64,000 bases of DNA from Photobacterium alginatilyticum (GTDB lineage Bacteria > Pseudomonadota > Gammaproteobacteria > Enterobacterales > Vibrionaceae), in NCBI RefSeq assembly GCF_009910675.1, contig NZ_RSEJ01000002.1, positions 273,923 to 337,922 on the forward strand. The letters run 5' to 3'. Below the pieces are notes generated by a model. It ran no database searches and was not told the DNA's origin. It saw only the letters and a list, made by a program, of their open reading frames with translations. Shown one piece after another: positions 1 through 8,844 of this stretch. How positions within the stretch are numbered: the stretch's first letter is position 1; each line of letters begins with the position of its first letter. A program made the position numbers and the translations under genes.

Positions 1-451
1 TACCAGAGTTAATAATAAAGACATTTTCATCTTTTGCACCAATAGCTTTTAGTTGAGTTACGACATCGTTGGATAAGCAAAAATATAAATATCTATTGGG
101 GTCTTTCTTTATTCTTTCCTGATCATTGTAATACGGTAGTGAGTCAGCTTGCCAAATGGCAATAGGACAGTCACACAACTCTTCAATAAATGACAACTTC
201 GAGTTATTAAAACTGATGACCAGATCCGGATTAAATTCTGTTATATCTGAAGTTAACTTCTTTAGTTTTAAAAACCCAGACTCTTCGTTTTCGCTATTCC
301 ATGACTTTTTTAAAAATTCTGCGGTGTTGCACACCATCACTTCATTGTTATATCGCTCAAGTTCACTAATTAACCCTTCATAGTAACTAATTAACTTAAA
401 CTGTCCATCAACATAAATATGTGATGAAAAACATAATAAAATTTTTGCCAT
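1..451 (-). CDS. Partial gene, possible glycosyltransferase (N-terminal 150 residues)
   Basis: An open reading frame starts with ATG at 451 and stays open to the window edge. The protein begins MAKILLCFSSHIYVDGQF. The predicted N-terminus alternates short hydrophobic strands with helices (ILLCF; VMVCN; DLVISFN; PIAIWQADSLPYY), the pattern of the first Rossmann-like domain of GT-B glycosyltransferases and CgeB-like proteins. It lies 5 bp after the sugar aminotransferase in the same direction, so it is almost certainly in the same polysaccharide operon. The C-terminal half, where a sugar-nucleotide site would show, is outside the window. The glycosyltransferase call is inference from fold pattern and context; no family was recognised. 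Confidence 0.5.
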   Translation of the reverse strand, partial: MAKILLCFSSHIYVDGQFKLISYYEGLISELERYNNEVMVCNTAEFLKKSWNSENEESGFLKLKKLTSDITEFNPDLVISFNNSKLSFIEELCDCPIAIWQADSLPYYNDQERIKKDPNRYLYFCLSNDVVTQLKAIGAKDENVFIINSG

Positions 452-456
452 TATTC

Positions 457-1560
457 TTATGCCTTAAACTCATTAACTTTTTTAATGATATAAGATACAT
501 CCGTCTCACTCATCACAGGACTAATAGGCAGACTTAATACCTGATTATGAATTTCTTCAGTCAAAGGCAGCGATATATCATTTAATTCATTATAAGCCTT
601 TTGTTTATGAGGCGGAATTGGGTAATGTACTAAAGTAGCAATACCTTCATCTTCCAAGTGTTTGATAAGCTCGCTACGGAATTCAGTCTTAACGACAAAC
701 AAATGCCATACATTAAATTCTTTAGATTCAATGACAGGTAACGATACTAATGGGTTTGAAATCTCACTTGTATATCTTTCGGCAATACTTTGCCTTGCTA
801 CAATTTCTTCATCTAAGTGTGCAAGCTTAACTCTAAGCATTGCTGCTTGAATTTCATCCAGACGGCTATTTACGCCTTGATAAACATTTTCATACTTACG
901 GCCTGAACCATAATTCCTCAGCGATTTTAATACAGAGGCTAACTGTTGGTCGTTTGTTGTTATTGCCCCTGCATCACCCAACGCACCTAAATTTTTTCCT
1001 GGATAGAAACTAAATCCAGCAGCGTGTCCCCAGTTACCAGCTTTCTTTCCTCCGCGCTTCGAACCGTGTGCCTGCGCACAATCTTCTAAAACAAGAAGAT
1101 TGTGTTTTTCAGCAATTTCCATGATTTCAGGCATTGGAGAGATCTTTCCATACAAGTGAACAGGTAAGATCGCTTTTGTTCTCTCTGTAATCGCGTTCTT
1201 AATCATCTCTGGTGAGAGATTGTAGCTTGTTTCATCTGGTTCGACTAAAACAGGAACTAAATCGTTCTCAGTAACTGCTAAGACTGAAGCAATATATGTA
1301 TTGGCTGGAACAATAACTTCATCTCCAGCTTGCAATCTACCTAATTCTTTCCATGCACGAAGAACTAATGTCAATGCATCAAGACCATTGGCAACCCCAA
1401 TAGCAAACTTAGTACCACAATACTCTGCAAACTCTTGTTCAAAAAGCTCTAGTTCTTTACCCATGATATACCAGCCAGAGTCAATAACTCGACTACAAGC
1501 TTCTTTCAGTTCAGACTGATACTGTTTATTAATAGCTTTTAAATCTAGAAAATTAATCAT
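457..1560 (-). CDS. fdtB: dTDP-3-keto-6-deoxyhexose aminotransferase (FdtB/QdtB-like)
   Basis: A 367-residue DegT/DnrJ/EryC1-family PLP-dependent sugar aminotransferase of normal length. Visible family features are the Asp of the [10 protein letters not shown] segment (D160), which contacts the PLP pyridine nitrogen, and the Schiff-base Lys in [14 protein letters not shown] (K189). It would transfer an amino group from glutamate to C3 of a dTDP-3-keto-6-deoxyhexose. The start overlaps the acetyltransferase stop by 8 bp, indicating translational coupling. The ketoisomerase and acetyltransferase just upstream define a dTDP-Fuc3NAc or dTDP-Qui3NAc pathway. The sequence alone does not tell which epimer, so the symbol is by analogy. 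Confidence 0.88.
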   Translation of the reverse strand: MINFLDLKAINKQYQSELKEACSRVIDSGWYIMGKELELFEQEFAEYCGTKFAIGVANGLDALTLVLRAWKELGRLQAGDEVIVPANTYIASVLAVTENDLVPVLVEPDETSYNLSPEMIKNAITERTKAILPVHLYGKISPMPEIMEIAEKHNLLVLEDCAQAHGSKRGGKKAGNWGHAAGFSFYPGKNLGALGDAGAITTNDQQLASVLKSLRNYGSGRKYENVYQGVNSRLDEIQAAMLRVKLAHLDEEIVARQSIAERYTSEISNPLVSLPVIESKEFNVWHLFVVKTEFRSELIKHLEDEGIATLVHYPIPPHKQKAYNELNDISLPLTEEIHNQVLSLPISPVMSETDVSYIIKKVNEFKA

Positions 1561-2020
1561 TACTTTTCTCTAAAAAACGGGTTACTTTGGCTGGGTTACC
1601 TACAACAACAGCGTATGGAGGTACATTCTTAGTTACTACAGCACCTGCGCCTACCATACAATTTTCGCCTAGCGTTAGACCTGGTAATATGGTTGCGTTA
1701 GCACCAATAGATGCTCCTTTACGAATTGTTGTCCGTAAAAACTCTTCAGGGTATTGTTTTGAGCGTGGTGCCTTGTCGTTTGTGAAAGCGACGCAAGGGC
1801 CAATAAATACATTATCCTCTACTGTGATACCATCCCATAAATAAACACCGGACTTAACAGTAACGTTATCACCAATTAACACATCACCTTCAACTAATGT
1901 GTGAGCACAAATATTACAGTTATCGCCGATTTTGGCTCCTTTGAGGATAACAGAGAATTGCCAAACTCTTGTTCCTTCACCGATATCACTGGTTTGGACA
2001 TCACTAAGCGGATGGATCAT
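1553..2020 (-). CDS. fdtC: Sugar N-acetyltransferase, left-handed beta-helix (FdtC/QdtC-like)
   Basis: 155 residues, dominated by hexapeptide repeats of the [LIV]-G-x4 type (for example [42 protein letters not shown]), the signature of acyltransferases that form a trimeric left-handed beta-helix. The NDKAPRS segment after the VFIGPCVAF strand resembles the loop of WbpD/FdtC-type UDP/dTDP-amino-sugar N-acetyltransferases. It probably acetylates the 3-amino group made by the adjacent aminotransferase, using acetyl-CoA in the cytoplasm. Its ATG shares one base with the stop of the ketoisomerase gene (TAATG), so the two are coupled. Confidence 0.85.
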   Translation of the reverse strand: MIHPLSDVQTSDIGEGTRVWQFSVILKGAKIGDNCNICAHTLVEGDVLIGDNVTVKSGVYLWDGITVEDNVFIGPCVAFTNDKAPRSKQYPEEFLRTTIRKGASIGANATILPGLTLGENCMVGAGAVVTKNVPPYAVVVGNPAKVTRFLEKSND

Positions 2021-2421
2021 TACTTACTAGCCTCACTAAGAAATGTATCGTAGTCTCGGATATAGTCAGCTTCATCGTACAGTTCACTAGCTAAAACCAT
2101 CAGCACACAGTCACTTGAAAAATCATGCATTTCACGCCATTGCATGCTTTCAATCAAGAGCCCCTTTAATGGTGAATCTAATAAGACTTCTTGCCTCACA
2201 TCACCATCATCAATAATAAATTTGCAACTGCCTTTTACACAAACAGCAATTTGCTTTAGATCGCGGTGTGCATGGAAGCCTCTTGATACTCCAGCTTCAG
2301 TATCGTATATATAGTAAACTCGCTTGATGTCAAAAGGAATATTTCTATTCCCTTCAAGCGATATAAGACCGCCTCGCTCATCGCCCAATGACTTAAAATT
2401 AACTAACTTGAGATCTTTCAT
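2020..2421 (-). CDS. fdtA: dTDP-4-oxo-6-deoxy-D-glucose 3,4-ketoisomerase (FdtA/QdtA-like)
   Basis: A small cupin of the WxcM/FdtA family, 133 residues from the chosen ATG at 2421. It carries the [10 protein letters not shown] segment, whose two His (H50, H52) match the catalytic histidines of FdtA-type isomerases. The enzyme shifts the 4-keto group of the RmlB product to C3, giving the 3-keto sugar used by the aminotransferase. FdtA and QdtA differ only in C4 stereochemistry and cannot be separated here. A GTG at 2427 overlapping the rmlA stop is an alternative start two codons upstream. Confidence 0.88.
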   Translation of the reverse strand: MKDLKLVNFKSLGDERGGLISLEGNRNIPFDIKRVYYIYDTEAGVSRGFHAHRDLKQIAVCVKGSCKFIIDDGDVRQEVLLDSPLKGLLIESMQWREMHDFSSDCVLMVLASELYDEADYIRDYDTFLSEASK

Positions 2422-2423
2422 TA

Positions 2424-3293
2424 TCACTTATCTTTAATTAAGTTATTTAAATATTGACCGTAAGTATTCTTCAACAATGGCTGAGCTGCCTTTAATAATT
2501 CACTATCGCTTATCCAATTATTTCGCCAGGCGATTTCTTCTAGACACGCAATTTTAAAACCTTGTCGTTTTTCGATGGTTTCAACAAAAGTTGCAGCTTC
2601 AAGTAAACTTTCATATGTACCAGTGTCAAGCCATGCAAACCCACGTCCCAACAACTCAACATTTAGATCACCACGTTCAAGGTACGCTTGGTTAATACTT
2701 GTTATTTCAAGTTCACCACGCTCAGATGGCTGAATATCCTTTGCAATGTTAACAACGTCATTATCGTAAAAATACAACCCTGTTACTGCAAAGCTTGATT
2801 TTGGTTTCTGAGGCTTTTCTTCAATAGAAATAGCTTTCTGCTCATCATCAAATTCAACTACACCAAATCGCTCAGGATCATGAACCTTATATCCAAATAC
2901 TGTAGCACCTGTTTCTAGTGAAGCTGCTTTCAATAATTTTGGTGAAAAACCCTGACCCCAAAAAATATTATCACCAAGAACTAGGCATACACTATCGTTG
3001 CCTATAAATTCTTCACCTATAATAAATGCTTGAGCCAGGCCTTCTGGTTTTGGCTGCTCCGCATACGATAGCTCTACACCAAATTGGCTTCCATCACCAA
3101 GAAGGTGCTCGAAGCTAGCCCTATCCGTTGGGGTAGTTATAACTAAAATTTCTTTGATTCCCGCCAGCATCAACACTGACAGCGGGTAATAAATCATAGG
3201 TTTGTCATATACAGGTAGTAGCTGCTTTGAAACACCTCTGGTAATAGGATATAGGCGGGTACCAGAACCACCAGCTAATATTATTCCTTTCAT
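2424..3293 (-). CDS. rmlA: Glucose-1-phosphate thymidylyltransferase RmlA
   Basis: 289 residues, the usual length. The N-terminal nucleotide-binding signature [20 protein letters not shown] (residues about 8-27) and the GDNIFWGQG segment are diagnostic for RmlA/RfbA. It makes dTDP-glucose from dTTP and glucose-1-phosphate, the first step of dTDP-deoxyhexose synthesis. It lies 17 bp downstream of rmlB in the polysaccharide operon. No rmlC or rmlD follows within the window; the ketoisomerase comes instead, which diverts the pathway from rhamnose to an amino sugar. Confidence 0.96.
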   Translation of the reverse strand: MKGIILAGGSGTRLYPITRGVSKQLLPVYDKPMIYYPLSVLMLAGIKEILVITTPTDRASFEHLLGDGSQFGVELSYAEQPKPEGLAQAFIIGEEFIGNDSVCLVLGDNIFWGQGFSPKLLKAASLETGATVFGYKVHDPERFGVVEFDDEQKAISIEEKPQKPKSSFAVTGLYFYDNDVVNIAKDIQPSERGELEITSINQAYLERGDLNVELLGRGFAWLDTGTYESLLEAATFVETIEKRQGFKIACLEEIAWRNNWISDSELLKAAQPLLKNTYGQYLNNLIKDK

Positions 3294-3310
3294 TTTTTAC
3301 CTCTTATTAG

Positions 3311-4378
3311 CTACTTACTTTCGATACCTAAACGTTCACGGCTGTATGAACCATCAAGAACCCGACTCCACCACTTTTGGTTGTTAAGATACCACTCAAC
3401 TGTCTTACGTATTCCAGACTCAAACGTCTCTGCTGGTTTCCAACCAAGTTCACGCTCAATTTTTCCTGCATCAATTGCGTAACGGACATCATGTCCCGGG
3501 CGGTCTGTGACAAAGGTGATTAAGTCTTTGTAGTTCGTTACACCATCAGGCTTATTAGGTACTAACTCTTCTAAGAGACTACAAATCGTATTGACAACCT
3601 CGATATTAGCTTTCTCATTATGACCACCAATGTTGTATGTCTCACCGACTACACCTTCTGTAACAACCTTGTATAAAGCTGATGCATGATCTTCAACATA
3701 TAGCCAATCCCGAATCTGCATACCATCGCCATACACAGGCAAAGATTTCCCATCTAGTGCATTCAAAATCATTAGAGGAATTAATTTTTCTGGGAAATGG
3801 AATGGTCCGTAATTGTTAGAGCAGTTTGTAACAATAGTTGGTAAGCCATAGGTTCGAAGCCAAGCTCGAACTAGATGATCACTAGATGCTTTTGAAGCTG
3901 AGTAAGGGCTTGAAGGAGAATATGACGTAGTTTCAGTAAACAAATCATCCGTACCTTCAAGATCACCATACACTTCATCAGTTGAGATGTGGTGGAAACG
4001 GAAATTTTCCTTACGATTTTCACTAAGAGCATTCCAATATGCCCTCGCAGCTTCCAACAGTGTATATGTCCCAACAATATTCGTTTCAATGAAATCAGCA
4101 GGCCCATCAATTGAGCGATCTACATGACTTTCGGCAGCAAGATGCATTACTGCATCAGGCTGATATTCTCTGAAAACACGATCCAGTTCATTACGGTCAC
4201 AGATGTCAACATTTTCAAAGTGGTAGCGTTCGCTTTCTACAATACTTTCCAACGACTCAAGGTTGCCAGCGTAGGTTAACTTGTCTACATTGACCACAGA
4301 ATCTTCTGTATTATCAATAACATGTCGAATTACAGCCGAGCCTATAAAGCCAGCACCACCAGTTACTAGAATTTGCAT
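3311..4378 (-). CDS. rmlB: dTDP-glucose 4,6-dehydratase RmlB
   Basis: A 355-residue extended short-chain dehydrogenase. It has the NAD-binding [10 protein letters not shown] motif at residues 7-16, the STDEVYGDL segment with the catalytic Asp/Glu pair, and the [11 protein letters not shown] active-site Tyr-Lys. It converts dTDP-glucose to dTDP-4-keto-6-deoxyglucose. It is the first gene of the leftward polysaccharide operon, and an ops element lies 16 bp before its ATG. Confidence 0.97.
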   Translation of the reverse strand: MQILVTGGAGFIGSAVIRHVIDNTEDSVVNVDKLTYAGNLESLESIVESERYHFENVDICDRNELDRVFREYQPDAVMHLAAESHVDRSIDGPADFIETNIVGTYTLLEAARAYWNALSENRKENFRFHHISTDEVYGDLEGTDDLFTETTSYSPSSPYSASKASSDHLVRAWLRTYGLPTIVTNCSNNYGPFHFPEKLIPLMILNALDGKSLPVYGDGMQIRDWLYVEDHASALYKVVTEGVVGETYNIGGHNEKANIEVVNTICSLLEELVPNKPDGVTNYKDLITFVTDRPGHDVRYAIDAGKIERELGWKPAETFESGIRKTVEWYLNNQKWWSRVLDGSYSRERLGIESK

Positions 4379-4394
4379 ATGATACCTTTTTGGA

Positions 4395-4405
4395 ATGCTA
4401 CCGCC
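4395..4405 (-). promoter_or_regulatory. ops element (core of a JUMPstart), RfaH recruitment site
   Basis: On the minus strand the sequence GGCGGTAGCAT matches the ops consensus GGCGGTAGnnT. The bases just upstream (TAACCCTAG) resemble the TTAAGCCAGG part of the longer JUMPstart sequence. It lies in the leader of rmlB. In enterobacteria and vibrios, ops pauses RNA polymerase so that RfaH can load and carry transcription through long surface-polysaccharide operons. The match is seen; RfaH control here is inferred. Confidence 0.82.
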
Positions 4406-5216
4406 CTAGGGTTATATCGATCCCCCAAAGCGCAAAATTCATTTTTTTGTCGCTACATTCTACTAGTAGCAATCGGACAATTTTACCAATAAGCAAAATC
4501 AATAGCCATTATTGATAGTAACAAAATCTGGTATTTTTCTATGGATTCGGTGCACAAGGTTGAATTATCAACAGATTAATTTATAAACAGAGCTCATAGT
4601 CTGAGCTTTAGACACATGAAGGGCTGAGATACTAGATTGATAAGGTGATAATTTATTCAATTACATCTGCTACATTTTTTCATTGGCAGATATCTTACCC
4701 AGTAGCTTAAATCATATGTATTACAGAGGTGTACAACAAAGAGATAGCATTTTTTTCATCCATATAGAATGAATACAGTAATTATTAAATATGATAACTT
4801 ATTTAGACTAATATACTATCTTAAAGAAATAAACCATTGAAGGCTAAGTTTCTAAAGGGGGGGGGCTAATTTAAATATCTCATATTGAGTATATAGATAT
4901 CGTTTGTCAACGCTCAACTTTGCACACCAATCAGCGCAATTATCAACAATACTTTATGTGAAACACAGAGCTTAGCAGTAACCGCTAACTATTAACGAAT
5001 AAAAAATACATTTACTAACGAACAGTCATGGTATCCAGTTGATTTATTGTAAATAGCATCTAAAACAATCCTTGCAAATCAACCACCACTATAAGCATCA
5101 CTTCTTTTTTTTATGTTAAATTGCCTTACTATAACATCATTTAATTTGCAATGTTTCTATTTGTAATGACTACAGGTACAAGCTAGATGTGAAATTTTAA
5201 CGGACTTCAATAGAAC
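4406..5216. other. Gene-free AT-rich stretch upstream of the polysaccharide operon
   Basis: About 810 bp without a convincing coding frame on either strand. It must contain the promoter and untranslated leader of the rmlB operon, but I could not choose a convincing -35/-10 pair in such AT-rich sequence. It includes a run of nine G at 4857-4865, which stands out against the surrounding A/T. No tRNA, insertion-sequence end or attachment site was recognised. Confidence 0.6.
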
Positions 5217-5245
5217 AAAAAAGTGCTGATAAATAGCACTTTTTC
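5217..5245 (-). terminator. Rho-independent terminator after yfcL (bidirectional)
   Basis: A perfect 10-bp stem with arms 5218-5227 and 5235-5244 (core AGTGCT/AGCACT) and a 7-base loop. It has A runs on the left and T runs on the right, so it can act on either strand. It closes the epmC-yfcL transcript and separates it from the polysaccharide cluster. Confidence 0.9.
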
Positions 5246-5282
5246 TTTAACTCTTCACTTTCCATCGTCATTGATGACAGAG

Positions 5283-5549
5283 CTACTGCGCACCTTGTTG
5301 CAGTTGATCCCACATAGCCTTAACAATGAGCTGATCAGCCGGTGTTAGCTCTGACTGTGCTTCAGCCAAACTTGTTTCTACAGCAGCATTCATTGCCTCT
5401 AACGAGCTAATCCCATCCATCTCGCAGTTAGCCGCTGACAATGAAATGTGCCCACGTAGATAACCTCCAGCAAATAATTCATCATCTGATGCGGTCTCTA
5501 CCATCGTATCAATCAGATTAAGTAACTTCTCTTCATATTGCTGGATCAT
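5283..5549 (-). CDS. yfcL: YfcL family protein
   Basis: 88 residues from the ATG at 5549 (MIQQYEEKLLNLIDTMVE), chosen because it matches the start of E. coli YfcL. A longer in-frame reading would lie inside epmC. The ASDDELFAGGYLRGHISL segment is close to E. coli YfcL. It is a small acidic, helical cytoplasmic protein with no signal or membrane segment. It overlaps the end of epmC by 17 bp; the two are also neighbours in E. coli. The function is unknown. Confidence 0.88.
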   Translation of the reverse strand: MIQQYEEKLLNLIDTMVETASDDELFAGGYLRGHISLSAANCEMDGISSLEAMNAAVETSLAEAQSELTPADQLIVKAMWDQLQQGAQ

Positions 5550-6099
5550 AACTATACTCTTTGTTGGTAGCTGGTTCTGTAAAACTCTCTGGACACAAGG
5601 GAGCAACTTGGTAGTGCTCTCTCAGTGCATCAGACAGTATTTTTGCACGTTCGGGTGTACGCTGCTCAAGGTAGGTGAGCACCTGCTCTCGTACTTGTTC
5701 GGTAAAACCAGCTCTATCTGGCTCACAGTTGCCGTTTAGGTTATCACAGCTCACTAGAAATCGAAAACCACAACTGGCAGACAGGATCCACTCAACAGCC
5801 TGAGGTTTGATCTCGACTTTTTCAAACTCAGCCTGGACTTCAGCAGTACGTCCGTCAGGCTCATACCAATACCCATAATCTTCTAATAATCGCCGCTTTG
5901 GGCCAGCAATGCACCAATGTGCTATTTCATGCAATGCAGAAGCAAAGTAGCCTCGAGCAAAGATAATTCGATGATGTTGATGATCTTCATCAGCAGGCAG
6001 ATAAATAGGTTCATCACCGCCAAGTACCAACTCTGTATTGTAAGTTTCTAGAAAAGTTTGGTTGAATACTTTTATTAAATCACTGTAATTATGGGACAT
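5533..6099 (-). CDS. epmC: Elongation factor P hydroxylase EpmC
   Basis: 188 residues, very similar to E. coli EpmC (YfcM): it has DEPIYLPAD near residue 29, the ASALHEIAHWCIAG segment with a metal-binding-type HExxH, and CDNLNGNCEPDRAGF. EpmC hydroxylates the beta-lysyl-modified lysine of EF-P after EpmA/EpmB have acted, tuning translation of polyproline stretches. It is likely co-transcribed with the overlapping yfcL. The modifying partners epmA and epmB are not in the window. Confidence 0.95.
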   Translation of the reverse strand: MSHNYSDLIKVFNQTFLETYNTELVLGGDEPIYLPADEDHQHHRIIFARGYFASALHEIAHWCIAGPKRRLLEDYGYWYEPDGRTAEVQAEFEKVEIKPQAVEWILSASCGFRFLVSCDNLNGNCEPDRAGFTEQVREQVLTYLEQRTPERAKILSDALREHYQVAPLCPESFTEPATNKEYSYDPAI

Positions 6100-6193
6100 T
6101 GTATACTTAAAATTACTTATCGATTATGGAAAGATTGAGTGGTGTTTTACATAAGTAAAGACTAGGCCCCAAATAGACTTCCGCTCAATTTTA

Positions 6194-6218
6194 GGGGCTA
6201 ACCTAGAGAATTAGCCCC
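6194..6218 (-). terminator. Probable terminator hairpin between mlaA and epmC
   Basis: A perfect 8-bp stem with arms 6194-6201 and 6211-6218 (GGGGCTAA/TTAGCCCC) and a 9-base loop. It lies just after the mlaA stop. On the minus strand it is followed only by a short T-containing tract, and the better T run is on the plus strand, so efficiency is uncertain. Confidence 0.6.
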
Positions 6219-6226
6219 GCTTTTAT

Positions 6227-7039
6227 TTAGTAGTCGTCCACCTCATCCAAAAACTCATCCAGATACTCTTCATCTTCTGGCTCTTCAGGCAAGCTTTCAC
6301 CGCCTAGGGCACGGAAGTTCTTGTTTTGAATGTAGGCATCTCGGGTGAAGATGTATGGGTCTGGCGAGTCTTTCAGCAAGTTTTCTTGCGAGACAAGTGC
6401 TGCGCGGTCTTCCATGCCTTCAAAGGCCCACTTACCAAGGCTCTGCCAGAATGTCAGCAGGTTAAGCGGAAAGTAAAGACCGTCTACATAGTCACCAGCA
6501 CCTTCTCGAAGTGTGACGGGACCATACATCGGAACCATAAAGTACGGTCCGTTTGATACGCCGTAGTAACCCATTGAATCACCAAATGCACGCTCACCTG
6601 GCTTGGTGATATCTGCCGCTGTTGCGATATCAATCAAACCGGCCAAGCCGAACACGGAGTTGATCCAAAAGCGGTTGAAGTGGGTAACAGCTTGCTCACC
6701 ATCTAGCATGATGATGCTGTTGACCATATTGGCCGGCTCATCGAGGTTAGAGAGGAAGTTTCTGATCCCCGTTCTCACTGGCGAAGGGACATAATCGACA
6801 TAAGCCAGAGATACCGGACGAGCGACATACGGATCCAGATAATCGTAGTTCAGTGTCCACATGGCCCGGTTGAAGCCTTCGAACGGGTCATAGGTTCCTT
6901 CGACAGTATACTCAGTTGCCTGCTCGGTATATTCAGCGTTGGTCTCAGCACCTGAGCTGACAGACTCATCGTTTGGTGTCTTGGCACAGCCTGAAAGACC
7001 CAGAATAAGAAGTAGTGATAAAAGGGTTATTCTTTTCAA
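6227..7039 (-). CDS. mlaA: MlaA (VacJ) phospholipid-binding outer-membrane lipoprotein
   Basis: 270 residues. A lipoprotein signal peptide ends in the lipobox LSGC (Cys18). The body has the MlaA/VacJ segments DPFEGFNRAMWTLNYDYLD, VRTGIRNFLSNLDEP and FGDSMGYYGVSNGPY. MlaA sits in the outer membrane and removes mislocalised phospholipids from the outer leaflet to periplasmic MlaC. The C-terminus is acidic. The start is TTG at 7039, chosen because it gives a complete signal peptide. It lies 76 bp after ccmI, behind a terminator, so it probably has its own promoter. Confidence 0.95.
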   Translation of the reverse strand: MKRITLLSLLLILGLSGCAKTPNDESVSSGAETNAEYTEQATEYTVEGTYDPFEGFNRAMWTLNYDYLDPYVARPVSLAYVDYVPSPVRTGIRNFLSNLDEPANMVNSIIMLDGEQAVTHFNRFWINSVFGLAGLIDIATAADITKPGERAFGDSMGYYGVSNGPYFMVPMYGPVTLREGAGDYVDGLYFPLNLLTFWQSLGKWAFEGMEDRAALVSQENLLKDSPDPYIFTRDAYIQNKNFRALGGESLPEEPEDEEYLDEFLDEVDDY

Positions 7040-7058
7040 AGGATTATTCCACAGATAT

Positions 7059-7094
7059 AAAAAAGCAGACTGGACAATGATATCCAGCCTGCTC
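7059..7094 (-). terminator. Rho-independent terminator after ccmI
   Basis: On the minus strand a stem of two 5-bp blocks (CTGGA/TCCAG and AGCAG/CTGCT, separated by one mismatch) has an 8-base loop and is followed directly by six T (7059-7064 read in reverse). It closes the ccm operon before mlaA. Confidence 0.85.
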
Positions 7095-7114
7095 CATGAG
7101 TTCCAGCGATGTTA

Positions 7115-8338
7115 TCAGTATTGTTTATTTATCTGCACATTTGTGGAACCACCGAGCGAAATCACATCACTCTGGCCATACCAATCACCCTTTTTGGTCA
7201 TTACATTGCCATCAGTGTCGATACGTGCCTTGACGATCATAGTAGGCAGCGATGACATCAAACGCTCAGGTATCATGCTGTCGCTGTCACTCAATGTCAG
7301 CGTCAGCGGGAACTGAGATAGCGGCATCCGACGCGCCGCTACAGGCATTGGCGCGCCATCAGCGGAATGTACAGAGACAATGACGATTCCCTGAGATGGC
7401 AATGTCACTGATGGATCAAGCTCAACCTTCACCGATACTGTTTTCGGATTCGCTGCTTGTTCACTCGCCTGAGTGATTTGTGCCTGTGCCCGCTCAATAC
7501 TGCGGTCCAGCATTTTGGCTCGAGGATCATCTTCGCCAATCATCCGCTTCATCATCGTCCAATAAGAGACAGCCTGCGGATAATCACCACGCTCAAATGA
7601 GTCAAACGCCAACAGAGACATCGCACGGATATTTGTATGGTCTTGCTTGATCACATTACGCAGTAGTTGGCGCGCATAATCGCTCTTGGCCGGATCACCA
7701 ATCAGCATTAGCGTCTGAGCATAGCTCAGCTGGATTTCCGGGTTACCCGGCTCCAATGCATAAGCGCGCTTCATCGCCCCCTGAGCCGTATCGGCATCGC
7801 GGTTCGCCATCCCAATTCGGCCAAGCAGCAACCAGCCCGTTGCATCATCCGGATTGTCGTGCAAACGGGTACGCAGTGCCAGGGTCAGATCGTTCATCTC
7901 AGCATCGCTTAGTGGTTCAGCCCCCTGCTCATCCATCAGGCGCTTTGATAGCTCAGGTAGCTGTGCAACGGTCTGCTGCCAGGACTCTACCTTGTCGAGG
8001 TTGCCGACGGTGAAATACATACCGTACGATACTGCCACCAGCATGATAAGCCCCGGGATCAGCATAACTGTACTGACTGCCGTTTTTTGCTGCTCGGTCT
8101 GGGCCGGAACATCATCCAGCAGTGACTGCTGCAACTCAGAAACCAGCTCATCCTGATTCGAGACCAAACCTTCGCTGGTTTCACTTTCCAGCTCGTTAAT
8201 ACGATCTTTAAAGAAGGCCTTGTTCAGCTCATCACGGCTAGCGACGTCATCCTGTGCCTTGCCAAGATACATTGGCGCGACAAAAATGGCCGCAGCAACC
8301 AAAACCAAAGCAACGGTTATTAGCCAAAACAGCGTCAT
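7115..8338 (-). CDS. ccmI: Cytochrome c maturation protein CcmI (TPR, apocytochrome chaperone)
   Basis: 407 residues. Two membrane helices are visible (about residues 4-24 and 90-110), with a cytoplasmic leucine-rich stretch between them that includes KDRINELESE. A TPR-rich periplasmic domain follows (WLLLGRIGMANRDADTA, AYALEPGNPEIQLSYAQTL), then a C-terminal beta-rich domain. CcmI holds apocytochrome c and delivers it to the CcmF/CcmH haem lyase. It is last in the ccm operon and its start overlaps the ccmH stop by one base. Confidence 0.93.
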   Translation of the reverse strand: MTLFWLITVALVLVAAAIFVAPMYLGKAQDDVASRDELNKAFFKDRINELESETSEGLVSNQDELVSELQQSLLDDVPAQTEQQKTAVSTVMLIPGLIMLVAVSYGMYFTVGNLDKVESWQQTVAQLPELSKRLMDEQGAEPLSDAEMNDLTLALRTRLHDNPDDATGWLLLGRIGMANRDADTAQGAMKRAYALEPGNPEIQLSYAQTLMLIGDPAKSDYARQLLRNVIKQDHTNIRAMSLLAFDSFERGDYPQAVSYWTMMKRMIGEDDPRAKMLDRSIERAQAQITQASEQAANPKTVSVKVELDPSVTLPSQGIVIVSVHSADGAPMPVAARRMPLSQFPLTLTLSDSDSMIPERLMSSLPTMIVKARIDTDGNVMTKKGDWYGQSDVISLGGSTNVQINKQY

Positions 8339-8844
8339 TACTTCACCTTCCCGTTGTTATTCGGATTTTGTTGTTCCATCTCTTTCAACAACGCTTTCAG
8401 GCGTTGCTGTTCATCAGCTTCCAACTCTGGCGCTGCCTTCTTATCTGCCGTTTTGCGAGAACGCATAACCAGCACGGTAAAACCAATGAAGACGAACAAC
8501 AATGGTCCAGCCCACAGGATGATTGTCGATAGCATCAACGGCGGATCGTAAGTAACGAAGTTACCGTAGCGCGCAATCATGTAGTCAACCACATCTTGCT
8601 CGCTTTTACCTTCGCTCAGCATATCATACGCCTTCTGGCGCATATCTTTGGCCAACTCGGCATTTGAGTCTGCAATCGTATTGTTCTGACACTTAGGACA
8701 ACGCAGTGTTGCCGTCAGGTTCTGGAATGCTTTTTCCTGCTCTGCGGACTCGAACTCATAGACATCGATGGCAGCCGACGCAGGCAGAGCTGCAGCAAAT
8801 ACCAGCCCGAAAGCCAGCAGCATGGCACTAATTTGTTTCATCAT
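8338..8844 (-). CDS. ccmH: Cytochrome c maturation protein CcmH
   Basis: 168 residues. A cleavable signal peptide ending near ALPASAA is followed by the periplasmic domain with the redox motif LRCPKCQN (CxxC around residues 49-52) and one C-terminal membrane helix (about 103-125). CcmH reduces the CxxCH haem-binding cysteines of apocytochrome c in the periplasm, working with CcmG, CcmF and CcmI. Here CcmH and CcmI are separate proteins, unlike the fused E. coli CcmH. It overlaps ccmG by 4 bp. Confidence 0.95.
   Translation of the reverse strand: MMKQISAMLLAFGLVFAAALPASAAIDVYEFESAEQEKAFQNLTATLRCPKCQNNTIADSNAELAKDMRQKAYDMLSEGKSEQDVVDYMIARYGNFVTYDPPLMLSTIILWAGPLLFVFIGFTVLVMRSRKTADKKAAPELEADEQQRLKALLKEMEQQNPNNNGKVK

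Noticed and set aside
4406..5216. A small gene or RNA gene in the AT-rich gap before rmlB
   Set aside because: No open frame of useful length with a ribosome site and no recognisable structured RNA; only the ops element and a G tract stand out.
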